This document shows positions 56,140-64,000 of a stretch of 64,000 nt of DNA, piece after piece. The DNA comes from Prionace glauca (lineage: Eukaryota; Chordata; Chondrichthyes; Carcharhiniformes; Carcharhinidae), in the NCBI GenBank assembly GCA_037974335.1, contig CM075760.1:17967059-18031058 (forward strand). Direction: 5' to 3'. The translations under genes and the position numbers were made by a program. Below the pieces are notes generated by a model, which had not been told where the DNA came from, did not search any database, and was given only the letters and a program-made list of their open reading frames with translations. Every line of letters begins with the position of its first letter. Position 1 is the stretch's first letter.

Positions 56140-57463
56140 TTGCAGGGCTTGCCTGACGCAGCACGGTTTCATTAAAGGGAAGTCGTGTCTGACAAATTTA
56201 CTGGAGTTCTATGAGGATGTGTCTCGGGCGGTGGATAGAGGAGAGCCGGTGGATGTGGTCTTTCTAGATTTCCAGAAGGCGTTTGATAAAGTACCTCACA
56301 AGAGGTTATTGCAGAAGGTCGAGGGACATGGAGTTGGGGTTAGGGTGTTAGCATGGATAGAGGACTGGTTGTCAAATAGGAGGCAGAGAGTGGGGGTCAA
56401 CGGGTGCTATTCGGATTGGCGGATGGTGACTAGTGGAGTGCCCCAGGGGTCGGTGCTGGGGCCTCAGCTTTTTACCATTTATATAGATGATCTGGACGAG
56501 GGAACCGAGTGTAGGGTGTCGAAATTTGCTGATGACACCAAGATTGGGGGAACGGCAAATTGTACGGAGGGTGTGGAGAGTCTACAGAAGGATTTAGATA
56601 GGCTGGGCGAATGGGCCAGGAAGTGGCAAATGGAATTTAATGTTGGCAAGTGTGAGGTGGTCCACTTTGGTAGGAAGAATGATAGGAAGGACTATTACTT
56701 ACGGGGCGAAAAACTGCAGCAGGCGACGGTGCAGAGGGACCTCGGGGTCCTTGTGCATGAGTCGCAAAAACCCAGCTTGCAGGTGCAGCAGGTGGTCCGG
56801 AAGGCGAATGGGATGCTGGCCTTCATAGCGAGGGGGATTGAACATAAAAGTAGGGAGGTCTTGCTGCAGCTGTATAGGGCATTTATGAGGCCGCAGCTGG
56901 AGTACTGTGTGCAGTTTTGGGCGCCGCACCTGCGCAAAGATATTTTGGCCTTGGAGGGAATGCAGAGGAGGTTTACTAGGCTGATACCGGAGTTGAGGGG
57001 GTTGAGCTATGAGGAGAGGCTGAATGAACTAGGCTTGTACTCGTTAGAGTTTAGAAGAATGAGGGGAGATCTCATTGAGACCTATAAGATGATGAATGGG
57101 ATGGATAGGAAAGAGGTGGAAAGACTCTTCCCGCTCAAAAAAGACAGTAGGACTAGGGGGCACAGCCTCAAGATAAAAGGGGGGTGGTTTAGAACGGAGT
57201 TGAGGAGGAACGTCTTCACTCAAAGGGTGGTGAATCTCTGGAATTCTCTGCCCGTTAAAGTGGTGGAGACTGCCTCGCTAAATATTTTTAAGATGCAGGT
57301 TGATGGGTTTTTGATAAGAGAAGGGATTAAGTGTTATGGGGAGAGGGCGGGAAAGTGGAACTGAGCAGCGACAGATCAGTCATGATCTTATTGAATGGCG
57401 GGGCAGGCTCGAAGGGCTAGATGGCCTACTCCTGCTCCTATTTCTTATGTTCTTATGTTCTTA
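56140..57463 (+). mobile_element. CR1 LINE, 5' truncated, intact RT frame to C-terminus
   Basis: An uninterrupted frame (56072-57364; LINE part from about 56150) runs from QHGFIKGKSCLTNLLEFYED through [50 protein letters not shown] (F-A-D-D catalytic motif kept) to GEREGIKCYGERAGKWN-like end, with no stop or frameshift. The EN domain and the first RT motifs are missing, so it cannot be autonomous. The tail has repeated TTCTTATG. It looks like the youngest LINE in the window. Confidence 0.93.
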
Positions 57464-57639
57464 AGTGACAGATTACCAAATACAGACTCCACTCCGAATT
57501 TCCCGTCAGGGTTTACTTTCTCAACCGACTTACTTCCAAATCCCCCACATGGTATCGAGGCTATTTACCTGTAGCTGAGTGAGGGTCAATGTTGTGGACT
57601 CTCTGGAAAACTGTCTCCAGAATATGTACCATTGTGTCC

Positions 57640-57830
57640 CTACCATGGAGCAGCACAGTAACACAGTGGTTAACACTGCTGACTCTCAGCATCAGGGACG
57701 TCAGTTCAGTTCCAGGCTTGGGTCACTGTCTGTGTGGAGTTTGGACCTTCTCCCCGTTTCTGCGTTGGTTTACTCCACATGCTCCACTTTCCTCTCACAC
57801 TGCAAATGACGTGCTCGATTTAAAAAAAAT
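57640..57830 (+). mobile_element. tRNA-derived SINE, truncated
   Basis: AGCACAGTAACACAGTGGTT head, GTTCAGTTCCAGGCTTGGG box B remnant, TGGACCTTCTCCCCGTTTC core. It ends about 100 bp upstream of the GPCR exon 2 acceptor. Confidence 0.7.
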
Positions 57831-57936
57831 CTTCTCTGTGTGTGTACATTTTTTTATTTTAACCCATCCTCGGTCTAAATGGTAATTTCTTCCCCTGAAT
57901 CATGTCTAATTTCAATCTTTATTTTCTTCCTTACAG

Positions 57937-58838
57937 TGAATATAATCACAATTGCGACACTGACGAGCAGAAACTGTGGTCTGTCCAAATGTGTCACTTG
58001 TTACCTGGTGGCCATGTCAGTGGGGGATCTGCTGGTCATTATCACTGACCTGATATTGAGACACATTCCCATTGTTTATCCAGAACAGTTTTATTTCCTG
58101 CTATCAGTCCCTTTGTGTAACATCCATGCCGTCCTGCTTTATGCAGCCACTGACTGTTCTGTCTGGTTCACCGTCACTTTCACCTTTGATCGATTTGTGG
58201 CCATTTGCTGCCCCAAGCTAAAAAGTAAATATTGCAGTGAGAAATCAGCAGCTGTGGTTCTGGGAACAGTGACAGTGTTGAGCTGTTTAAAGAACATTTT
58301 CTGGTATTTTATGTTATTAAATGGATATTGGCTGGGGAATGTTCCCTGGTTTTGTTTGGTCCTATTTGATTATGTGGAATCTCCAGTCTGGGGAACAATC
58401 GAGTTCCTCCACCACATTCTAACGCCATGTGTCCCATTCGTCCTGATTCTGCTGCTCAATGCTTTCACCGTCAGACACATTTTAGTGAGCAGCAGAGCCC
58501 GCAGGAGACTCCGGGCTCACAGCAGCGGGGACAATCCCAGAGACCCAGAGATGGAGAGTCGAAGGAAATCCATCATTTTATTGTTTGTTATCTCAGCCAA
58601 TTTCATCTTATTATGGTCGACATTAATGGTTTATTCTATATGGTTTCGGATGTATGATTTGGGCTTCCGGTCAGTATGGTTAGATTATTTTGTTATGGAA
58701 TTTGGCTTCATGCTGCAACTCACAAGTTGCTGCACCAACACAGCCATTTATGCTGTGACACAGACTCAATTCAGACAGCAGCTAAAACATCTGCTGAACT
58801 ATCCCCTTACTGCAATTCTTCAACTCATTACACCCTGA
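57937..58838 (+). CDS. GPR139-like GPCR, exon 2 (TM1 end to C-terminus)
   Basis: After CTTCCTTACAG the exon supplies two bases that complete Val with exon 1, then N-I-I-T-I-A (TM1). Next come TM2 (LVAMSVGDLLVIITDLIL), the extracellular Cys before TM3 and ATDCSVWFTVTFTFDRFVAI with D-R-F in place of DRY, TM4 (AVVLGTVTVLSCLKN), TM5 (FVLILLLNAFTV), a basic loop 3, TM6 (IILLFVISANFILLW) and TM7 (SCCTNTAIYAVTQTQF, N-x-x-I-Y in place of NPxxY). The stop is at 58836-58838. About 299 residues with no break. The set of motifs fits the rhodopsin-class GPR139/GPR142 group, known to be numerous in sharks. Ligand unknown. Likely plasma-membrane receptor. Confidence 0.92.
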
Positions 58839-58904
58839 GAGGAAACCACAACTACAAGACCCCTGACTCTTTCTATTGGACATTCACATTGTAAATAACA
58901 AACA

Positions 58905-59650
58905 GCTCACAGAGACAGAAAGGGTGACAGAGAGAAGAGGCAGTGTGAACAACAGTGAAAGTGATAGAAACACAGTGATTGACAGAGAGAGGGAAGGACA
59001 CAAAGACATGGACATTGACAGATTTTGTAAGAGTTTCTAACAGATACAGGGAAAGAAACAGAGAGACCGAGAGAGAGACAGAGTGAAAGGGCAATGAGAG
59101 ACTCTGACAGAGCGAGAGAGACAGCGATAGAGATTGGGGAAAATAGTGAGGGAGATGGATATGGAATGAAAAATGGAGACATAGGAAGATAGAAGGGAAG
59201 ATTTAATAAGAAAGGGAGAGGGAGGTTAAAAGGGAAAGGGAGATTGAATAGTAGGCGCAGGAGAATAGTCAGAGGCAGAGAGAAATAGTGATACAGAGAG
59301 ACAGAGACAGAGACAGAGAGCATCAGCGAATGGGAAAGAGTGAGGCTGAATAAGTACAATGGACACAGCAAGAGCAAAAAACATAGTGAGGTAGAGAGAG
59401 AGATATGAGAAGGGGTTCAGCTACGGTGATGGAGAGGGAGATAGAGATGGAGCATGAGGAGGGGAATGAGACTGAGAGGGGGCAGGAGAGTCAAAGGAAG
59501 AGGTAAAGAGAAGGAGATTGAGGGAGAGGCAGAGCGACAATAAGGGACAGTAAGAGACACAGAGCAACATATAAAGCGAGAGACTGAGGCAGAGAGAGAG
59601 ACGCAGAGAAATGCACAGAAAGACAAAAAGAGGCAGAGAGAGATATATTT
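58905..59650. repeat. GA-rich low-complexity tract
   Basis: About 750 bp of purine-rich sequence (GACAGAGAGAGGGAAGG, GAGAGACAGAG and similar) directly 3' of the receptor stop. Long minus-strand frames here are by-products of composition. Confidence 0.85.
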
Positions 59651-59804
59651 AATGATTTAAACGATAACTATTAGGTGGAGTTATTGTAATATGCGCTCCC
59701 TGATTGAGGCAGTTAATGCTGTCCAATCTGCGAGCCCCGCAGACATATATAATATAGTGTGTCGAGGTCGCCAGAACTCAGGGTGTGTACACTCAGGGTG
59801 TGGA

Positions 59805-60150
59805 TGTGATGGACTGGTGGTTTTATCACTAGACTATTAAGACAGAAACTTAGCTAATATTCTGGCCATCCGGGTTCCAATACCACCATGGCAGATGGTG
59901 GAATTTGAACAAATATATCTGGAATTCAGAATCAGCTGGTGACCATAAAACCATTGTTGATTTTCGGAAAAACCCACCTGGTTCACCAATGTCCCAAGGA
60001 AGGAAATCTGCCATTCTTACATAGTCAACCCGAAATGTGACTCCACGGTGACAGCAATGTGGATGACACTTAATTACCCTCTGAACATGGGCAACGAGGT
60101 ATGGGCATGGGCAACTGCTGGCCGGTCAGCATTTAAACTTTAAACAAACG
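59805..60150 (+). mobile_element. tRNA-derived SINE
   Basis: Family of 5657-5998: GATGGACTGGTGGTTTTATC head, CCGGGTTCCAATACCACC box B (degraded), GCAGATGGTGGAATTTGAAC and AAAAACCCACCTGGTTCACC body, GGGCAACTGCTGGCC end. Confidence 0.78.
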
Positions 60151-60334
60151 ATAAACTGTTTCTCACAGCTGGATAAGTAGCCAATCCCTTTGATCGAGGA
60201 CTTCAACTCAAAGCTGGCAGGAAGATTCTTATTTCTGATTATGAACTTATTGACTTACAGTAACAGCTCGATGAGGATTCTCAGCGATATTCAACAATTC
60301 ATATTCAGAGGAACTTGAACATTTATAAAGTGTC

Positions 60335-60605
60335 AAATGTAGGCTTACATTAACACCTCAATGAAGTTACTACGAAAATCGGCTAGTCTTCACACACTGG
60401 TGCCTTTTCAGGTATACTAAGGGAGAATTTAACATGGCCAATGCACCTAACCAGCATGTCTTTCAGACTGTGGGAGGAAACCAGAGGAAACCCATGCAGG
60501 TATAGTGAGAAAGTGCAGACTCTGCAAGACAGTGATCTAAGTCAGGAATTGAACCCAGGTCTCTGGCATACTGAAGCAACAGTGCAGCCCACTGTGACAC
60601 CACGT
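60335..60605 (-). mobile_element. tRNA-derived SINE, inverted
   Basis: TGTAGGCTTACATTAACACC tail, CAGACTGTGGGAGGAAACC core, GGAATTGAACCCAGGTCTC reversed box B and CCCACTGTGACACCAC reversed head. Confidence 0.82.
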
Positions 60606-60959
60606 CAACGGTGATAGTTTGGCAAAGATGTTCCAGAAGTACCTGTACGACGGTGCAGTCCATAACATTGCCCATATCCAGCTGTGGGTTTTATTACTGT
60701 CTGCCGAGCATTATTGATGGGAACACCCTCCAGGAGCTGAGTCACTGAGGCAGATGCCTTTAGTTGGCTATGATTGACAGACACTTGTCATACCCCCAAT
60801 GGAAGAGACGATAATCATGAACTTTTTTGTTAATGGAAACAACACAGTGCAGTTGGAGTCTTAAAAAGATGCCTTAATCCTATGAAACGGAACACGAAAA
60901 TGAAATAACAATTATGAACGGGAGAATAGTTATTTCAAAGCAGCAATAAATAATTGATG
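60606..60959. other. no gene recognised
   Basis: No feature supported. Confidence 0.4.
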
Positions 60960-61425
60960 CAAAAGGAGAGAAAGATTGAATGATCTGCTTTCACAGCTGG
61001 ATGATGCGCGAGGCTTAGGAGAAAATATCTCAAGTTAGCCCCAGTTGGTTTGGCTGTTGAAAGCTTTAGTCTATAAATAAATTCAGGCTCGACATGATGT
61101 GAACAGAGTGCAATTAAAGTTCACCAGATTGATTCCTGAAATGGTGGGTGTTCCCTGAAGCTAGGAATCTATATCGAATGGTCACAGTTACATAATCTGT
61201 GGATTAGCTATTAGGGCTAAGACGAAAATACAATTCTTCAGTCAAAAGATTGTTAAAAATCTGTGGCACACAATATCTCACAGATAATGAACACTCAGTT
61301 GTCGAGTATATTCAAGGCACTACTCGATGGATTAATGGATATTATAACGTCACGGTACAGGAATGTGATGTTCAAGTAAGAAATCAGCCACAATACTACT
61401 GGGTGGGGAGCAGGTATTATTAATG
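60960..61425 (+). mobile_element. decayed LINE 3' end
   Basis: GAGAGAAAGATTGAATGATCTG, CACCAGATTGATTCCTGAAATG and AAATACAATTCTTCAGTCAAAAG correspond to the RT thumb, RLIPEM-like and FFSQKIV-like blocks of CR1/L2-type LINEs. Old and full of breaks. Confidence 0.6.
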
Positions 61426-61676
61426 TTTGTGTGGACATCCCTGCTTATTGGCAGCTTTCATCTTTTACATTTCTGAGAAAATGAGTCAGCAATTATCCAT
61501 GTCTCTCTGGAGGGGTTGAGAAAGTTGAGCGCATTTTGTCTGGAACGATGACGGGAATCCACAGAATACCTTTTAAATTATGAGCAGGGTCAAGTTATGA
61601 AGTGGGTCAGAGAGAGACATGTGGAAATGCCTGACATGGTGAAGAGTACAAGAATCAGTAACCCTTGCCATGTTTA

Positions 61677-61715
61677 GTTTTCTGTGCAGTTCTCTCAGTG
61701 TTCTTTATCATTGTG
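61677..61715 (-). promoter_or_regulatory. second, downstream copy of the V 23-RSS
   Basis: Plus-strand order: nonamer complement GTTTTCTGT (61677-61685), a 23-base spacer (61686-61708) and heptamer complement CATTGTG (61709-61715). It lies exactly 60 bp beyond the V-adjacent RSS, and the whole 60 bp unit is clearly duplicated (CAGTTCTCTCAGTGTTCTTT versus CAGCTCTCTCCGTGTTCTGT). There is no coding V end next to it. Confidence 0.75.
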
Positions 61716-61736
61716 TCTGCAATCCTCCCATGTTCA

Positions 61737-61775
61737 GGTTTCTGTACAGCTCTCTCCGTGTTCTGTGTCACTGTG
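61737..61775 (-). promoter_or_regulatory. 23-RSS of the V segment
   Basis: On the minus strand: heptamer CACAGTG (61775-61769), a 23-base spacer (61768-61746) and nonamer ACAGAAACC (61745-61737; consensus ACAAAAACC, 8 of 9). The heptamer is perfect and the spacing exact. It pairs under the 12/23 rule with the 12-RSSs at 6591 and 7398. Confidence 0.92.
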
Positions 61776-62081
61776 CACTGCGTCCAGTCAGTGCACAGTA
61801 ATAAACAGCGGAGTCGCTCAGTTGTAGTTTGGTGATCTCTAACCGGCTGATGTTGACTGAAGAATGGATATAAACAGAAATTCTACCCCCTGCAGCGTTT
61901 TCATTATTCTCCTCTCCTGATGTGTGTGTCTGAAGCAGGTATTTCGGAGCCTGTCCTGGGGATTGACGATACCAGTGTATTGTGTACTGACAGATTCCTG
62001 AATATTCACAGGTTAGAGTAACCGTGTCACCGGCAGCAGAGGTTTGGAGAAGTGAACTTGGTGACACAGATGAGCTGGAAT
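61776..62081 (-). CDS. TCR variable segment (V exon), inverted
   Basis: On the minus strand, acceptor TTTTTATTCTGCAG precedes the exon, which reads (D)-S-S-S-S-V-S-P-S-S-L-L-Q-T-S. The Ig V landmarks follow: DTVTLTCEYSG (first Cys), IHWYRQSPGQAPKYLLQ (conserved Trp), ISRLEITKLQLSDSAVYYCA (second Cys, with D-S-A-V-Y-Y-C), then L-T-G before the RSS. 306 bases, with no stop or frameshift. The framework is of TRAV/TRDV type. Orientation is opposite to J and C, and it lies 43 kb downstream of TRDC, the position of mammalian TRDV3. The leader exon was not found, so expression is unproven; a SINE sits in the expected leader intron. Confidence 0.9.
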
Positions 62082-62184
62082 CTGCAGAATAAAAATAATA
62101 TGTTTTTTTTAGCCACTGTTTAGCCCGGGAAAGCTTGTCAATTGGGTCTGTCTGTTGAGGCAATTTGTTTCATTGAATTTGGGG

Positions 62185-62490
62185 CTGGCACTTTGGCACT
62201 TCTTTCTCACACCGTCAGGGAACTGGGTGCTATTCCAGTCTCGGGTCACTGACTATATAGAGTTTGCACGTTCTCCCCGTGTCCGTGTGGGTTTCCATGG
62301 GTGCTCCGGTTTCCTTCCACATCTAAAGATGTGCAGGTTATGTTGATTCGCCATGCTAAATTGACCATAGTCTTTTTGTGGCATTAGCAGAGTAAATGTC
62401 TGGGGTTGTGGGACTAGAACCTGCGTCGGGATGTGGACGGTAGAGATTCAATTGGCCAAATAGTCTCCTTCTGTCCTTTTGGGATTCTGT
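62185..62490 (+). mobile_element. tRNA-derived SINE, 5' part decayed
   Basis: TTCCAGTCTCGGGTCACTGA, GAGTTTGCACGTTCTCCCCG, GTGCTCCGGTTTCCTTCCAC and AAAGATGTGCAGGTTATGTTG core. It lies about 100 bp 5' of the inverted V exon, where its leader intron would be. Confidence 0.75.
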
Positions 62491-62539
62491 GAATTTGTTT
62501 TAAATTGCATTGATCATTGAAACAAGCATAGCAGACCTT

Positions 62540-62650
62540 CAAATGTATTTCCACATTGAACTGCACTCACCTGAAGTGCACCGCAGAAGGAACGGTGCAG
62601 GCAGCAGATTCAATACTAACTTTCAAACAGTAATGGAGGAGCAAAAAAAA
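62540..62650 (+). mobile_element. CR1-like C-terminal remnant
   Basis: GGCAGCAGATTCAATACTAAC and TTTCAAACAG resemble the A-A-D-S-I-x-x-F-K-x block of LINE C-termini. Very short. Confidence 0.4.
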
Positions 62651-63689
62651 ACTGGGACAGGACAAGACTCCAGTGCCAAGGGACCAAAGGAGGGCGAATG
62701 GGTACATTGGCAGCACCTTCAAATAATTGTCATTATTGGAAGAATTATATATTTTGCGAAGTATGGTTCTATTTTTATTAAATATCTGCCAATACCTATA
62801 TTGGTAACATATCAGTTCAGGAAAAAAAATCATAAAAGATCACTTTTCTCCTCACTGAACCAATTGCTGCCAAGGTTTCATTGCCCAAAGGAAAATTGAT
62901 CTTTTTACTGTCCCTGCACATATCGATGTTCAGCACAGGGCAGAGGTGTTTGTCCGCACCTGTTAATCCGAGCTGACAATATATGTCTGTGGGTCGCAGA
63001 CTGACCATTGGCCGTAGTTCAACGCTGCAAGCTAACTCCTGCCTGCCATAGTGCTACTTGTTTGTTTCCGCCTATTTTTCTGTTTTACTTCTATTAGAAA
63101 TATTTGTAAGTTGATTTCATATTATTTCTACATCTGAGTTGTTTTCTGCCTGTTCTTAGTGGTTTCTAACCGTTATGGTTTCTAACGGTCATGAAAACTT
63201 GCCCTAATTTCTCTCAGTTGTTCAGCCAATTCAATTTCCGCAGTGGTTTTACTGTTACTCACTCTGAACTGCCTTCAGGATATGCGAGAAAATCAATCTC
63301 TTTTATCCATTAGCTGAATGTTCCCTGTCCTTTTCGAACAGAATTGTCTCTACGTTTTACATTTTAGGCTTTCCACTTATCATGAATAGGCCATTTGGTC
63401 CAGTTGGACGAAGCTTGTTCTTGTACCTCTGTTCTCCTCTCGAACACAAAATAATCATTTACATCCTGAGCTGTGTGTCTATTTATTCCTCTCTCGCGCC
63501 CATATTTTTCTAGCTGTGCCATAAAGTTATCGCGCCATTTCTCCAAACAGAGACTTCCACATTCTAAAGCGTCTCCTTGTAAATATACCCGAATGTTTCT
63601 TCCTGTTCTGGTAATAATTGTTCTGGTGGCCCAAGTTCGAAACCTGCTTTGCAGCTGGTAGGATTTGACTTCAATTTAAGAAAAAAACT
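62651..63689. other. no gene recognised
   Basis: No V leader, exon or repeat family identified on either strand. Frames up to 129 codons are present without family signal. Confidence 0.45.
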
Positions 63690-63925
63690 GGAATTAAGAA
63701 TCTCCTGTTGACCATGAAACCATTATCGATTGTTGGAAAATCCCATCTGATTTCCTTCCTTTAGCGAAGTAAATCTGCTGCTCTTACCTGGTCTGGCCCA
63801 CACTTGACTCCAGAGACACAGCAATATGTGTGACTTCAACTGCCTTCCGAAATGGCCTAGCTAGACATTGATTTCATGGTGATGAATAAATGCTGGCCAC
63901 GAATGAATTAAACAAGCCTCTTCCA
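63690..63925 (+). mobile_element. SINE, 5' truncated
   Basis: CTGGAATTAAGAATCTCCTG, GTTGGAAAATCCCATCTG, TTACCTGGTCTGGCCCACAC and GATGAATAAATGCTGGCC: the body and tail of the 5657-5998 family without its tRNA-like head. Confidence 0.78.
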
Positions 63926-64000
63926 CCGGAGGATCAGTTTCTGCACATGTACCTCCTTGAAAGCATAACAAAATGTTAAATGTTTCTATGCTGTTTTGTC

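Noticed and set aside
58907-59377. 156-codon Leu/Ser/Pro-rich minus-strand frame
   Set aside because: Falls in the GA-rich tract after the GPCR stop. It is a composition effect, not a membrane protein.
62571-62707. Possible V leader exon on the minus strand (M-Y-P-F-A-L-L-W-S-L-G-T-G-V-L-S with a donor-like GTGAGT)
   Set aside because: It is hydrophobic and correctly placed, but it would end in phase 2 while the V exon needs one base (phase 1), no in-frame GGT split is available, and its end overlaps a LINE C-terminal remnant.
1-64000. CRISPR arrays, bacterial operons, rRNA or tRNA genes
   Set aside because: The window is vertebrate; the tandem repeats are satellites, and the tRNA-like heads belong to SINEs with decayed boxes.

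Overview
This window is almost certainly vertebrate, and very probably cartilaginous-fish (shark), genomic DNA from the T-cell receptor delta (TRA/TRD) locus. The evidence is V, J and C gene segments of TCR type, recombination signal sequences (RSS) that obey the 12/23 rule, a GPR139-like receptor of a type expanded in sharks, and a dense load of CR1-type LINEs and tRNA-derived SINEs with chondrichthyan-style sequences. The species cannot be read from the sequence.

Layout. At 1-8.3 kb is a J region with two intact-looking J segments (6619-6668 and 7426-7470), each with a 12-RSS, and at least four decayed J-like relics at 1.1-2.9 kb, with a weaker one at 8.2 kb. LINE and SINE copies break up the region. 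At 8.3-14.6 kb there are LINE fragments and a tandemly repeated GT-microsatellite/LINE unit. At 14.66-18.22 kb lies an apparently complete TCR delta constant gene in three coding exons: Ig domain, short connecting peptide with a Cys, and a transmembrane exon with the Arg/Lys pair typical of TCR delta. Its stop lies just before a splice donor, so a 3' UTR exon is expected. From 18.3 to 48 kb the DNA is almost all mobile elements: several CR1 copies (the best preserved at 24.3-28.1, 30.3-33.0 and 45.3-47.7 kb), SINEs, one probable solo LTR, large CA-rich arrays and a large inverted repeat. At 48.0-58.8 kb is a two-exon GPR139-like GPCR gene with a 9.4 kb intron holding more CR1 copies, a minisatellite and a second inverted repeat. 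At 61.7-62.1 kb is one TCR V exon on the opposite strand with a 23-RSS. The window ends in SINE fragments.

How the parts work together. The V carries a 23-RSS and the J segments carry 12-RSSs, so they are recombination-compatible. Because V is inverted and lies downstream of C, joining would have to go by inversion, as for mammalian TRDV3. The J exons end in phase 1 and C exon 1 begins with the matching two bases, so J-to-C splicing is in frame. No D segment, alpha J, alpha C or V leader exon could be identified here. Most remaining open reading frames are LINE pieces or by-products of low-complexity repeats.
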